This document shows positions 1 through 12,600 of a DNA stretch of 64,000 bases, one piece after another (the stretch's first letter is position 1; each line of letters begins with the position of its first letter). The notes below the pieces were generated by a model. The model worked only from the letters and a program-made list of their open reading frames with translations, searched no databases and was not told the DNA's origin. This DNA is from Phialocephala subalpina (Eukaryota > Ascomycota > Leotiomycetes > Helotiales > Mollisiaceae): NCBI GenBank assembly GCA_900073065.1, contig FJOG01000039.1, positions 23,964 through 87,963 of the forward strand, given 5' to 3'. The translations under genes and the position numbers were made by a program.

Positions 1-2740
1 AAAATAAAAAAAAGATTAAAATACAAAAAATAATACTTAATACTTATAATTAAAACGGTCTTACAAAACGTACTAAAAAAGTAGTTATTAGCCGATCGAA
101 AGTTATAAAAATTAACGCCAAATTACTTACTTATTTACACTCGTATATTATAATATCAATTAACTACTTTTTAAATAGATTACTTACGCGATAATTAAAC
201 TAAAAAACATTACTCGATTTCTTTCAATAATACTTAAAAATCAAAGACTTAAAACCAATTATTACTTATTTACGTACCTACGATTATAAAGCGTTCCCGC
301 TGAAGAAAAACATCCTAAAACTCGACAAATTAAAAGTACGTACTTAAATTAGCTAATTAATTAGCTATAAAAGAACGAATATCTTCCTTATATAAATTCC
401 ATTCTTACGACGAGTAATTACTACGCGCGACGTTACATTCGATAAATCTTCTTTCTACGACCCAAAAAACGAAATTACTCTCACGGAAATCGAAACTCTA
501 TAATTAATCGAAATTATAGAACTAATAAATATTCTCGAGATCGATTACGACGATTTCATTTTAAAGCCTCTTAAAGTAAAAGCAAAATACGAACGCTCGA
601 TCGACGCTCTTAGTAATATTATCGTTATTAAAAATACCTTTAAAATACAATAATAGCTCAAAACTCTAAAGCTTACGCTAAAGTCTACATTAGAGCTTAC
701 GCAATTTCCGATTACAATTAATATTCCCGACGTTTTAATATTACAATTATCACTTGTTTCTAAGTTAGACCAACTATTATAAGACAATTTTACCGAACGC
801 ATATATACTCTAAATAATCTCACTATCGACTTTAATAACGGTCTATCGAACGACTCAATCTCTATAGAAACATCGGAATCTCGTGATACAATTTAATCTA
901 TAATATCATTTACCGCATTTATTTACCCGAAGAAACCGACTTATTTAATCTCAGCAAATCTTCTATAAGAGTATATATAAACAGAGAAACGCGTCTATAA
1001 GCAAATAAAACGTCTCCACTTCATTTAACGATTTTAATACGCGTTAACTTTCCATATTATTATTATATTAGCAATTAATTAAATATATCGGCGTTTACAT
1101 AGAATCGAACTCCCTTTAACGCCAAAGAACGTCTACGATTTCAAACGATATTTTCACTTTATTAGCTTTTAAATTGCCATACTATAAAAATACATTAAAC
1201 TAATCGAGAAAAGCACGTTCGAAATAATCGATAAAGTAATACTAAGGCCAATTAATTTACTATTTATATAAGTACTCACTTACAAGTTTAATATAAACGG
1301 ATATTTTCTCAAATACAAAGCACGGCTAATTACTAAAGGAGATCTACAATAGTACAAACTTAAGGAAACTTACGTTACAACGCTAATAACTCGAGTATTT
1401 CGAGTTTTAATAGTAATCGCTATTTACTTCGATTTAAAAATAAAATAATTCGACGTTATTAACGCTTTCGATTAAATATAAATTAACGAGCTAATTTACA
1501 CTAATTTCCCCGATAAATACAAAGTCTCTAGCAAAAAACTCAAGCTCAATATAGCTTTTTACGGCTTAATGCGATCACCAATTCTATAGTTTAACGATAT
1601 CTCCATTAAATACAAAACTTTTAATTTAAAACTTATACTCGAATACGCTTATTTCTTCGTTAGCAACAAACTTATAATCTTCTTTTATATCGACGATATT
1701 TATATCTTATATTACTAACGAGATCGATCAATTTACGAAGAATTTCGATCGAAACTAATAGCGGTATATAAAATGAGAGAACTAAAGAAATTAAAGTAAT
1801 TCTTAAATATACGAATCGTAAAAGACAAAATAGCGCGCAAAATTTAGCTCTATTAAAACGCGTATATCGATAAAATAATCAAACGATTTAAGAAACTATC
1901 TACGAAAAAAGCACCCAAAGTTTTTATCGACTTTACGAGAATCTTCGTTCGAAATCAAAAGTAAACCACTCCTACGGAAATCGAAGCCTACTAACAAATC
2001 TGCGGCTCCGAGACTTATTCAACTACAATCTCCCGACCAAATACAATATACGCCACCTCACTACTAGCAACGTTTCATACGAACCCAACACTTAAACACT
2101 AATAAACTACTAACGACTTATTAAACTACCTCGAGAATACGAAATACTTAGCTCTTAAACTCGAAAGTGTATACGCGTCTACTTTAACTCTAACGATAAA
2201 CTCAATCGTAAATCTCTAGAGAACTATAAGCGACGCCTCTCTAATTAACGACCCCGATACTCGTAAAAACACCGAAAAATATATCTTCCAATTATTCGAT
2301 AATACGATCGATTAGAAAAGCGGTCGACAAAATACGGTCTCTACGTCTACAACGGAAGCAAAGTTTAAAGCTCTCGCTCTAACTTGCACGTGGCTACTAT
2401 AGTGGCACAAATTCTTTAGCGCTATTAACCTAAATCTTTTTAACGACGACGTAATCCACTACGATAACCTACAAACCGTTCGTTTTATAATAAAGGACTC
2501 TCCGAAACTTATCACAAAACTACGATACGTCGATATCCATTAGCACTAATTGCGCGAGCAAACAAGAAACGGAGCCATTAACGTCAAATAAATCGGCACT
2601 AATAAAATAATCGCAAACGGTCTTATTAAGGCCCTACTACACTAAAAGCACGAATCTTTCTTTAAACACTTTAATCTTATCGATATTAAGCACTTAATTA
2701 ACCCTTAAAAGCTTATTGTCGACCCCGTTCAAATAATCAT
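1..2740 (+). mobile_element. RIP-degraded Ty1/Copia retrotransposon (pol fragment)
   Basis: A very AT-rich block translates on the plus strand, through many TAA/TAG codons, into the 3' half of a Copia polyprotein. A post-integrase stretch lies near 400-600. Reverse transcriptase follows, with a QFDVINAF-like core near 1445-1475, an 'ALYGLMRSP'-like segment near 1555-1580 and the FFYIDDIYIL active-site motif near 1680-1715. RNase H is near 2340-2480 (STTEAKFKALAL) and a conserved end motif near 2570-2690 (GAINVK-IGTNKIIANGL). Many stops sit where Gln or Trp codons are expected, which fits C-to-T change on both strands (RIP). The 5' half lies outside the window. It cannot be functional. A 3' LTR may occupy part of 2740-3050, but I could not define it. 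Confidence 0.88.
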
Positions 2741-4863
2741 TATAATTGCCACTACTTTACTATAGTGAAATATATTTCCGAGTAATCCAATATTACTTAT
2801 TTCGATTATAATATCCAATACATTCTCGACGCGCTCGACGCGTATTTCCATTATATTCCGATTTTCATTTACTCTCGCGTTTTAATATTAAATTACTACT
2901 ATTTTCGAGATTACGCGATTTCTTTAACATTCTCTTTAAATATAAACTATATTCGTAATATTATAATCTTTACTCTTTTAATTACTTTACTACTTTCTTA
3001 CTTGGGCTTTATTTCTACAGCTCTTAAACACTCTCTTAAGTTTAGAAAGACTAACAAATTAGCCTTCTTAAGGGGTATATCAATTGAGGACTCGTAATCT
3101 GTAACGATAGTCTCAATGCGATAAAGAAATTGTAGTATATTGGCATAAAGCCGCATCATTAGTTATACATCATCTCATTAGGCGGTTTAGCCTAAAGCCG
3201 ATATTCCAGCGAGAGCACTATATCAAGCAGACATTTCCACTTAACTAGATAAACAGATTTGATATCAATACTATACATTTTGCCTCCAACCGCTTCCGCA
3301 ACTAATACAACGAGAAACAACAAGGGAGGACTGTCCTTGTTTCTGCTTGTTGCAGGATAGGAAGACGGGAGGAATAGGAAATAAGGGATATTATATACTA
3401 CTAGGAACTTTGGTTCAACCACTCCATTGATGCCTTAGGGGCGACGTCAAAACGATGCGATATTCCTGCGAGCTGATTCGCCGATGGATTCAACTCAAAC
3501 CTCAAAACGGCCTGATTCTAGCAAGTGCAAAACAATACCACGATGTCATAACGATGCGATATTCCTGCCAGTTGACTCGCTTACGGGTTCAACTCAGATC
3601 TCAAAACGGTCTGATTCCGGCAAGTACAATATAATATTACTGGACCTTGTGATGACCTCTCTTAAATCAAAAACAAGAGGATTCACTTTCCATCTTTCTA
3701 AACTCAGCACCACCAATTGTTGTTCGACAAATTAAGCCACAGGTCACATACATAAACCATTCCCGCCAAAGTCTTCCTGACCAGCCAAGTTCTTTCTACA
3801 TGTTGGGGATATTGATGTTGGTGGCATTGTAATAAGGCATTCTTGTAGATGATGTGATCTTATCTACCGTACGCTTTTGTTTGTTGAATAGCAATGGCTA
3901 CGAATTCCTTATATTCATGATCAGACGTCTGTCTTAGTTCTATTGAAGTCTTGAAGATAACGAATGAGGCAAGCGGAGAGTCTTGGACACCACTGCAGAG
4001 CTCTTCAAGCTCCACCGGATATGTTTGAAGTGGGTAAGAAAGATCCGGAAGATGGGGAAGAATGGATGTCGTCCGAATTTGATGTTTGCTTGGCGTCCGT
4101 GTGGAACACGTGACAATGCGCCACTTCATGCGCCTAGCCATCGATACCTTGCTCGAACCCGTATTGCTTTTTGCTGAGTTGTGGCTGGACTAGAGATGGC
4201 TAAGTTGCTCATACATCTGAAAGTACTGAGGTATTTTGGGCATTTCTGAACCCGGAGTTACTCCCTGTTATGTTAGACAACCGGGATTTCGAAGCCAGTG
4301 ACCCGTTGCTGGTGATTAGTGGTGAACAAGGTGAACCACCAATATCGAGGTAGTTCTCACCGGAGTCTCCGCAGATATTCATATCGTCTTCTCAACCCAC
4401 TCAGGGGGTGCTTCGGAAGTTTCGCAGACGTAGAAGCTGGCGGTGATGGAATTCGAGGCCAGGCAGGAGGACGAAGATAAACATTCGATACCAGAAGCAA
4501 ATTTGATGAGTTGCAACGAGGACTCAGAATGCCGCCTACTCAGATCAATCCTCCATGACATACAAGACGTTCCCCATGTTATGGAGGTGGAGGCTGCAAG
4601 CCATGCGAAAGGGGGTTAGCAAGGCTTTGCTTACCGAAGATGCCCCGCTATTTGCCTTGGGAAAGGTTCACGTTTGAGCAAATTCCCTTCATTATTATCG
4701 TAAGTTGCAATCATTCGATCCGAAATGATGCCCCTCCGTTAACTCAATTCCCCATCGTGTAGCCCATTGTAACGAAATGTACCTGCCACCTGCCACTCCC
4801 CACCAGCCATGACCCCTGGACGTTCCCCCCTTGAACTAACATGACCCCCATGGCTTCTTCAAG
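2741..4863. other. Intergenic; AT-rich tail, then unique sequence
   Basis: The first 300 bases continue the AT-rich character of the Copia relic and may contain its LTR. From about 3050 base composition becomes normal. I see no convincing gene. Short open frames around 3190-3420 and 3860-4180 on both strands lack splice context and recognisable motifs. The only clear structure is the tandem repeat at 3442-3640. Confidence 0.5.
3442..3640. repeat. Two-copy tandem repeat, period 99 bp
   Basis: The segment starting CGACGTCAAAACGATGCGAT at 3442 recurs as CGATGTCATAACGATGCGAT at 3541. Both copies continue through GGATTCAACTCA / GGGTTCAACTCA and CTCAAAACGG-CTGATTC-GCAAGT. The offset is 99 bp, or 33 codons, so an 83-codon plus-strand frame at 3484-3735 reads through most of it with a repeated ST-QxSKRxDSxK pattern. 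Many of the differences are transitions. Whether the frame is translated is unknown. Confidence 0.75.
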
Positions 4864-7302
4864 CTAGCGACATCCTCTTTCCCCAGATTTCGTGATGTAT
4901 GATGCTAGCTTCTCGTTGATGCCCTCCAATGTCTGCATCCTCTTCATCATCATTTCATTCTGCCTCACCAGTGTCTCTACCGTCTGTCTCTGGCTTTCCA
5001 GTTGTGATTCTAGTTCGACGATGCGCTGTTCTTGGCCAATGGACTGCTCTGAAAGCGTCAATATCTCGTCTCCTACATCGGTGCAGAAAGTTCTCGCTCC
5101 TTCGAGACAGTTACTTTGTTCCTCGGTTTGGCATTCCAATGCCTCTAGTCTCGAATGAACGTCGACCAAATTCAGCTCAGCATCCTCATGACTGAAGGCT
5201 TTCCCACGATCCGGTTTGCTGTCACCTCCTATGTCTGTGCTAGTTGTGACATGGCTATCAGTCAAGGCCTGCGGATCTTCTTTTTGTAGTGCGCTGTGTC
5301 GTTCTGGATTCGCTTCTTCGAGTTTCTGTAGCCTTTGAATGACCTCATCAAGCTTGGAAGAGACAACCTCGACTAAGAGCGCTTTGAATCCGCCACTAGA
5401 GCCTCCTGGACCTGAACTTGGACTGTGGACGTCAAGGTCAATCGTCAATCGAGGTCTCTTCGGCCCAGTTCCGCTGTCTAACTCGTGATTCGGAAATAAT
5501 CCATCACTCGATCGCTTTGAGAGCAAGCTCTTAACCACCAACTTATTTGTTGGACCATCGGCAACTTCTTGAGCCGGCTTCGGGGAGTCCTGCGGGTCCT
5601 CAAGCATCACTGCCGACCGAGCCTTCCATGCAAAAAGGGTGGCCCACTTAGGGCAATCCAGGGCTGGCTCCCATTTAGAGGCATCTGTTCCACCAGTTAT
5701 GCTTTCATCCAACGTTTCCAATCTTCGACGCAGAGAAGAATTCTTCGGAATTGACTTGCAGGCCTTTATTAATTTCGAAACTTTGGCCAGTAAGTGATCC
5801 CTCTCATCAGCATGTGCGACAACTGAATTCTTCCACCACAGATGATCTGGGGACGCCAGTTCAATCTTGGGCCCCTCTTCACGCAGTCCACAATCATGGC
5901 AAGTGAAGTTGAAATGAATTTTGTCTTTGAAACAATTGGGCCTCGTCGTAATAGAAACGTGGAATCGATAGTCTGGATTGTTTTGGCGGACTGTTGCAAG
6001 TTGAGCGATGCACCACTCCGGCAGTTGATTCTTCCCTGAAATCAGCGATCGATCATCTACTCATATTTCTCATGACTTACACGCTTCTCGCTTTGCACAA
6101 TTCTTTCCTTCAGTTCAGAATCTTCTTTGTCGTAATGATCAGTGATCAGGCGTAAGTCGGTCGCCGATTCGAATGCAAAACACTCCGTGTTGAGCTGCGC
6201 TGAAACCTTTCTGTCTGCGACCCCTGATATGCGTACCTCAGTGTCCATTCAAGATCCCATGGACATGAATACGTACCTCGCACCCGTAAGAAAGACTCCA
6301 AAGTCCGCATCCTGATTCCAAGGTCCCTAGATCTGCAAGCTCCCCAGATCCAATGGTGCTGTTGCTCAAACCCACCTTTTCTCTTCGACATGTAGTCTTG
6401 GGTTGGACAATCTGGATGCAGAATGAAACACCCATCTGCGCCCTTGATTGGTCTCAAGATACTGTCCTGATTTGGTTCAGGTGTTGAATATGGAGCTGTG
6501 GATCAAGGATGCTTACCATGCACATCAGTCTCAAAATCCCTCTGATTGTTTTTGAGCAACGATTGTTCTCTCGGCGCGCCTCATCAAAGCGGTTACCGAA
6601 GATTTTCTCGCTGATAATGCACTCATATCCTCTCGCAGCTGAGCTTAAATACACGACAGCATGTATGAAGTCGAGATATTCGTCGCACACTTGTGGGATA
6701 CTGGTCCATAACCTGATGCTAGGATCATCGAGGGCTGGGCGGTCGTCTTCTTCTAGGTCGATTATGGGAGCTGTGAATATGATCAGATCAGCGGACACAT
6801 GCACGAGACCAGGAGCTGGCTTACCTGTTGTAGCACTTGTATTTTCGAGAAAATTTTCAATCTTTTGAAACTGTGCTGCACTCTGCTCGGGACATTCTGA
6901 GAGCTCCATGAAGTCGTAGATCCAAGGACAGTTCAACTTGGCGAGGTGGAAAGGAAATTTGCCTTTTGGATTGATCTCGAACTCGTCGGGACCCTCATCC
7001 ACCCCCAGCAGAAGAGCATCCTGGCAGGGTCAGAGACGATGATCGTGAGAAAACAATGAGATACTAACCTGGAGCATCCGTGATACGATCTTTTCTAGAA
7101 GGCATCTCCTCTTTTCGTAAGTTGGTGGCGTGTATTGTGATCGATCGATTTTGTTCCTATGCTTGACAGTAGTTGTGATGCCTGGATTGATTACCAGTTT
7201 CAGTGTTATTGGCCTCACTGTTGACAACTTTGATTGTGCATGGGCACGTCGCCCAACATGAGCTACGAAGTCTCGATACTGCTCGCAGGTGAAGTCGGGC
7301 AT
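4864..7302 (-). CDS. Large coiled-coil protein of unknown function, intact tandem paralogue
   Basis: I do not recognise this family. Six exons can be joined on the minus strand: 7302-7069, 7020-6825, 6770-6517, 6442-6277, 6223-6083 and 6035-4864. All introns are 47-74 nt with GT-AG ends, giving about 720 residues. The N-terminus carries YRDFVAHVGRR. The second exon has GKFPFHLAKLNCPWIYDFME, and the fourth has a PTQD motif. Exon six opens with a Cys/His-rich stretch (NCF...FNFTCHDCG) that could be a small metal site. It then becomes acidic and Ser-rich and ends in about 100 residues of coiled coil (LEALECQTEEQ onward). The intron at 6771-6824 is a multiple of three with no stop, so retention would be silent. 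The start at 7302 is the first ATG before the conserved YRDF block; an upstream exon is possible. The downstream neighbour is a decayed copy with matching exon borders. Confidence 0.68.
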
Positions 7303-7726
7303 GGTGAAAGCATTCTGAGTTGACGGCGTGAAGATGTGGCTGTGGCTGGGTTGCGAAGATGAAGGATCGGAGCGCGTTCGAGGTGAGGCCTGCGCGCGGG
7401 GTTCGCGGACGCACGTGACTACGCGTGGCGTCGACCTGAGGTACGTATTATCAACGTTCAGAGACCTGGTGTATGTTCATTAATATATCCGAATATTTGC
7501 TGCCAAAACTAGAATACTGCAAGTCAAAAGCCGCCATAAAAGTGAGGCGGAATCCGATTCCCAGTGTTTCCCGTCCTGCCTAAATCTACTGTTCAACGCC
7601 GAACAATGACCGTCGTTATATGGAGTATAGAATACGAATGTTACTTCACGAAAGGGGGTTTGAAGGACCTCCACACCCAATCCCCACGGCATCCGGCCTG
7701 CTTCATGAACAGTATTCCTTGTGGGA

Positions 7727-10140
7727 TCAAATGTAAGTCCATCGTCCGAGTCTGTCCCGACGACTTCTGTGCCGGACTACCGCTTCTCTTCGACTCTTTT
7801 CAGCCTTTCTTTGTCTTTGTAGCAAGTCCTCATTTTGCTTCAACAGCATCTTCATCGTCTTTGCCATGTTGCCCATATCTTGTGAGTGTTCAAACCTTGT
7901 CCGTTTGTCCGCTTCAATTTCAGCCTGCAATTCCCGAATCTTTTCCTCCTGGCTCTGGCACTTTGTCTCGAGATGCGCGATCTGTCGCGAAGACTCAACG
8001 CTTTTCTCAGCCAGTTCCAGCATTTGCTCTTCTTGCTCTGCGTACTGGTCTGTCAACCCCAAGATGGAATCGCCCACGTCCGTCGGGAAGGTTCTCGCTG
8101 CCTCGAGCCCGAGGCTTTGTGTCTCAGGTCGGCTGTTGATGGCTTCCAATCTTGAATAGAGCTCGGTAAACTTCTGCTCTTTGTCTTGGTTGAGTTTGCT
8201 TGATTGTCATGTTTCATTTATTCTTGCCATCCGATAGTCCAAGATATCATTGCTATTGGAGAGTGTTTGTATTCGAGCTTCGTGGCGAAGATGTGTTCTG
8301 CTATGCAAGTCCACTGTCTCCCGCGCCTCCTTCGCGTTGCTGATCGTAGCATCCATGCGGATGGCATGTTCTTCTCTTGCGTCTTTGAGCTTCTTGAGTC
8401 TTGACATGAGCTCGTCGACATTAGGTGTGGCACACACAGGTACGATAGTTGGCGTGAGAACTTTCGATATGTTTGCCGTTGTCGTTCGCGGGAGATTATC
8501 AATATCTTGAGGCAACACGCCTCTAGCTTTGGAAGAGTTTGCTACTGGCTGGCTGGTGGAGAGGCGGTCATCTAGTGACTGCTCAAGAGTCTCTCCAAGA
8601 GCCTTGGAGTCCAAAGGACGTCCCAATTGTCACCAGCATCAAAGGTGTCGTTCTCCAGGTCGATATCTCTACCAAGTCCGAGGTTATCCTTCAGGCGCGG
8701 CCATTTTGCTCGCCTCTACCCATCCACTTCCCAATGACCTTCAACACTCGCGCACTCGAAGGCGTCTCGACACTGGGTTTGCCTGCGTCCCTTCTCGAGA
8801 CAGCCATGTCGTTCGGCCCAAGTTGACAGACTGGATCGTTCCGTGCAACGAGCGAAGAAGCGGTTGATCTCTCTCGCTCCTGCCTCGCAGCAATTGCGCT
8901 GTTACTAGATGATGTCTCTTTCTGGCGCTTTGATGCTGCTGGTCTTGCAAGCTGCGCAAGTCAGTACAATGTGACGGGTTTGAGGTTTGGGACTTACTAT
9001 AGTATCAGTGATGTCTGGAGTGGGCCTCTAGGCTGAATTTATTTAGTCTCAATGGTACACCTAGGTTAAGAGCGAGTACATACGCATTGTTTTCAGGTAA
9101 GATTCCAAAGCCTGGTAATGTTGGCCCATGTTCTTAAAGCCGTGGCTGATCTCAACCCAATTGTCTTTCGAACTCAGCGACCAACCCCACAGGGGTCGTA
9201 GAATGTCTTGGGTAGGAAAATCGGATCTAAGAACATACGTTCCTGGAGGTTGATGATTGTGGCACAAGATTCCATCCTAGCATGCGTGAGAAATAGCTCG
9301 TACTTAAGCAAGGACTCTTCCTACTCTCACCATTTGTTTGAGGGTCCTCTTGATCGCCTTGATGCAAGCTGGAGGTTCCCATTGGACTGAAGCATTACCT
9401 CTGAATGACGTTTCACTAAAAACGAAATTATTGCCATCTTTGCTAACACTGCTCATGTGAAGAACAGTGCAAACGAAGTGTAAGTAGTGTTCACCCTTCC
9501 TGGCCGGCCTATATGTATCATGTATGTGCAGTGGTCTCATCTATAAGGTGGATTTCAGACTCTCTGGAGTAGGATATGTATCTTGATGCCGGTCTGGTCT
9601 TGAACCTTAGTATGTTGGAGCGAAAGCCATCACACAATGATACACCCACCTCACTTTGAAGGCCGAGCAGCCGATTTTTTGAGAAACTCCTCGATCTTGC
9701 TCTAATGTGCTTCTGCATCTGGGACAATTTCACTACTGTCCAAGAAGTATTAAATCCAAGGACAATTCATTTGAGCAAGATGGTAGGGAAATTTGCCATC
9801 CGGGTTGATTTGATAGTAGTGGAATTTTGCGTTGCACCTCGAATCAGGACATTCTGGCAGGGGAAGTAGGAGGGCATCCTACGAATTCAGCTGGTAGTAG
9901 AAACGGTCAATGGAGTATGCACCTTCATCATGCGATCTGTAATCTTCCACAGAAGCTCTTTCTTTCTCGTGTAGTTGTTCTCTCGTTCCTGGTCGGCGGC
10001 GGCACCCCCTAGTTCCGAAATGTTCAACCACAATGGCGTCGACTGGTAATTGCCGCGCCGTCCAATGTGGGCTACGAAGTCTCGATACTCGGCACAACTG
10101 TAATCAGGCGTTGTGGGTGGATGTGTTGACGTCCCAGAAA
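7727..10140 (-). pseudogene. Decayed tandem paralogue of the coiled-coil gene
   Basis: Exon by exon this matches the intact gene at 4864-7302. It has an N-terminal YRDFVAHIGRR block near 10090-10045, GKFPYHLAQMNCPWI near 9800-9753, a DFPTQD block near 9225 and a C-terminal coiled coil with ARTFPTDVGD near 8110-8080. It is interrupted by in-frame stops at 9750-9752 (TAA just after NCPWI), 9702-9704 (TAG) and 8207-8209 (TGA inside an otherwise open coiled-coil frame from 8626 to 7727). A frame change also occurs between about 8960 and 8630. No ATG lies in frame before the YRDF block, and the Cys/His-rich segment of the intact copy was not found. Loss of function is the simplest reading. A still-expressed short coiled-coil protein from the 3' half cannot be excluded. 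Confidence 0.65.
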
Positions 10141-11092
10141 CGCGTGTGGTGATGATTGAAGAGAAGACGCGTTCATGGCTGATAGATTCCGAGGATGTTT
10201 GCTTGCTTGGCCCACACTAACACGTGGCCCCTTCATCAACCTGGAATCGTCGTCAGCACTAGAGCCATAGCTCCTTCAAGATACACACACATGAATGTCT
10301 AACGAACACTTCGGAGTCGTGATGAAGCACATCATCACATCCTGGGATAAACAGATTAAAACCACAACAAATCAATTCATCCCCAGCAGGAAGCTAAATA
10401 CACCTCAAACCCCTCTTGCCCTCCCCATTCCATCCCTCTTCCCCCTTCACTTCCCTTCCCTCTCCATCTCGCCATCCAAAAATCAAATAACAAACAGTAT
10501 CAAAACGCTCACACCAGAGAATCAGAACAAGAATGTTCATACGCAGCATACACACCATAATATCGTAACCCTCTCCGCCATCCATCCGCATACAAAAACA
10601 ATAAGTATTTATCCAACCCAAATCCTTCCTTCCAATCCATCCAAAAAAGCACTCTGCCTCCGAACTAGGTATCCGCTCCAAATTTTGATCCACCAAACAA
10701 ATGCGACATAATGCGAATGCGAAGTGTGCAAGGTAAAGGTAGTAACAATAGGTAACAAGGGTATAAATCGAATGATATGAAAGGTAAAGTGAATATAAAC
10801 AAAATCGTTCCCAGAAGGTAGGTCAATCCAGCTGCGCAGCAGGATATAGGCAAGTAGGTTGGCTAACGATATAGATGTTCATCGAAAAGAAGCTCAAGTT
10901 GTCCATCCAAAATGACGGATACCGCATCGGCGAGATTGATAGACATTACGTAAATCCAGACGTATTAGAATGCGATATATATAAACAGGGTTGTCATAAA
11001 TCGGCTTGGGCCGATGGGAGGTGAAAGATATAAACATAGAGAATATAGCGAGCTGAATCTGTGTTCAGCTGCGAGTAGTGTAGTGTTAGTGT
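10141..11092. other. Intergenic, including the 3' flank of the SUN gene
   Basis: I find no supported gene here. The plus strand is strongly pyrimidine-rich near 10385-10480, which opens long but low-complexity frames on both strands. The part nearest 11092 should hold the 3' untranslated region of the minus-strand SUN-family gene. Confidence 0.5.
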
Positions 11093-12600
11093 TTACAACA
11101 TGAAGCCAGCGACGGCAAACATGACGATGAGTCCGAGGATGCTTTCTGGGGTGAATGACTCGGAAGCGCCAGATTTCTTGCTGGTAGTTGCTGCGGCGCC
11201 TGAACCTGTACCAGTGGCGGTGCCGGCAGTCAGGACACCTGTGCCGGTCACGAGAGAGGAGCCGTTGGTGGTATCGGTGCTGTTCGCTTCGAAGAAGATG
11301 TGTGGTGAGTTGTCGGCTGTCGATGTAGGTGAGGTGGTGTTGACTGAGCCTGACGAGGATAGAGTGCTCGTGCCGGACCAGGCGAGGGAGCTAGAGGAAG
11401 AGGACACAACAGTGGAGCTTCCTGCTTTAGAGGTGCTTGATGACGGAGGGCTTGACGAAGATGAGGATGGTGTCGGAGTGGGCGTAGGTGTTGGCGTGGG
11501 AGTTGGAGTCGGTGTAGGGGTTGCCGCAGCCTCACTAGAAGAGCTTGAAGATCCGGAATTGGATGATCCACCAACATTGAACGTAACGATGTTGGCCGTG
11601 CTTCCAGACGGAACAGTGACAACGCAAAAGTCTGCTCCACCTGCTCCTGTGGCTGAATCGGAACTTGTCACAACACCCATGCCATTAGAGGGGTCGATCG
11701 AGCATGGCAGGCCATTGCAACCACCGCCTGGGCACTCGATCTTGATGCCAAAAGTGGGTAGTGTCTTAGAAAGATCACAGCCAGTGAATATAGGGTTGTA
11801 GCCGATCTTGACGAAAGTATTGCCAGAGCTGTCGGTGTTCGCACCTGCGACATAAGGGGCCCAATTTCCAAGAGGCTTGGTCCCGTCGCTCCAGACGCAA
11901 GCATCAGATGTGCTGACTCCTGGGGGATTGACATAGTAGTGAGCTGCGGTGCTGCACCAATAGCTGGGTCCTGGGACTGCCAAATCTGCTGAACTGTCGA
12001 CTTGTGTGGGGATCAACATAGCTTCGTTCCCTGGGAGGACCGTCTGACAGTAAGAGACTGTGCTACCACAATTGTTGACAGCTTGCACCGGGCCAGTGGC
12101 GGATACACAATAGTCCTTGCTTGGAAATGGTTTGGTGACTTCACCATTCGAGTCGCAATATAGACCGCCGGCCTAACAAGTTAGTAGATACCCTCTGCGA
12201 TTAATTCTCACCCACGTACCATTGACTCCGGGTATGTATAAGAGGTCGCATCTGGAGACCATTGCGCCATGACCTGACCGGATGGGCAAGCATACGGGCA
12301 ATAGGATCCAGCAGTACAAGACTGGTCAGGGCTCATCGCCCATCCAGCATTGGATGACCCTGGTGTAACTGCGACGAGTCCAGCATTTGATGGGAATGAA
12401 CATGTCCCGCGCTTCTTCAAATCCTCCGTGCCAGGCGCCTCAATGCCTTCCACTCGTGGCGATGTGTGTGCCCTCTTGTGCTGATGTCTCCTCTCCAAGC
12501 TCCCTAAATGCGACAAATGTCGGCCGGGTTTCGCATCGCAAGGTGAAGAAAGAAGCAGAATCGCCGTTCCAATCGCGGCCTGAATTTCGAAAAGCTTCAT
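11093..12600 (-). CDS. SUN-family (GH132) cell-wall beta-glucan protein, GPI type
   Basis: The product belongs to the SUN family (Sim1/Uth1/Nca3/Sun4 in yeast; SUN1 in Aspergillus), secreted proteins acting on wall beta-glucan during septation and remodelling. Exons 12600-12220 and 12172-11093 flank a 47-nt intron with a TACTAAC branch point, giving about 486 residues. A signal peptide (MKLFEIQAAIGTAILLLSS) is followed by a basic propeptide-like region. The SUN domain runs from about residue 65 to 310, with the signatures CSFPSNAGLVAVTPGSSNAG, CQTVLPGNEAMLIPT, AHYYVNPPG, NWAPYVAGAN and GLPCSIDP. A Pro-Thr repeat and a Ser-rich stalk follow. The C-terminus has a hydrophobic tail (SILGLIVMFAVAGFML) typical of GPI attachment. 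The start is the ATG of the signal peptide. Confidence 0.93.

Noticed and set aside
10295..10711. Long plus-strand frame of about 138 codons
   Set aside because: It lies in pyrimidine-rich low-complexity DNA, has no motif or splice context and is matched by an equally long minus-strand frame.
11100..11801. 233-codon plus-strand frame opposite the SUN gene
   Set aside because: It is antisense to a well-supported gene, and its Val/Glu repeats mirror the Pro-Thr and Ser codons of that gene.
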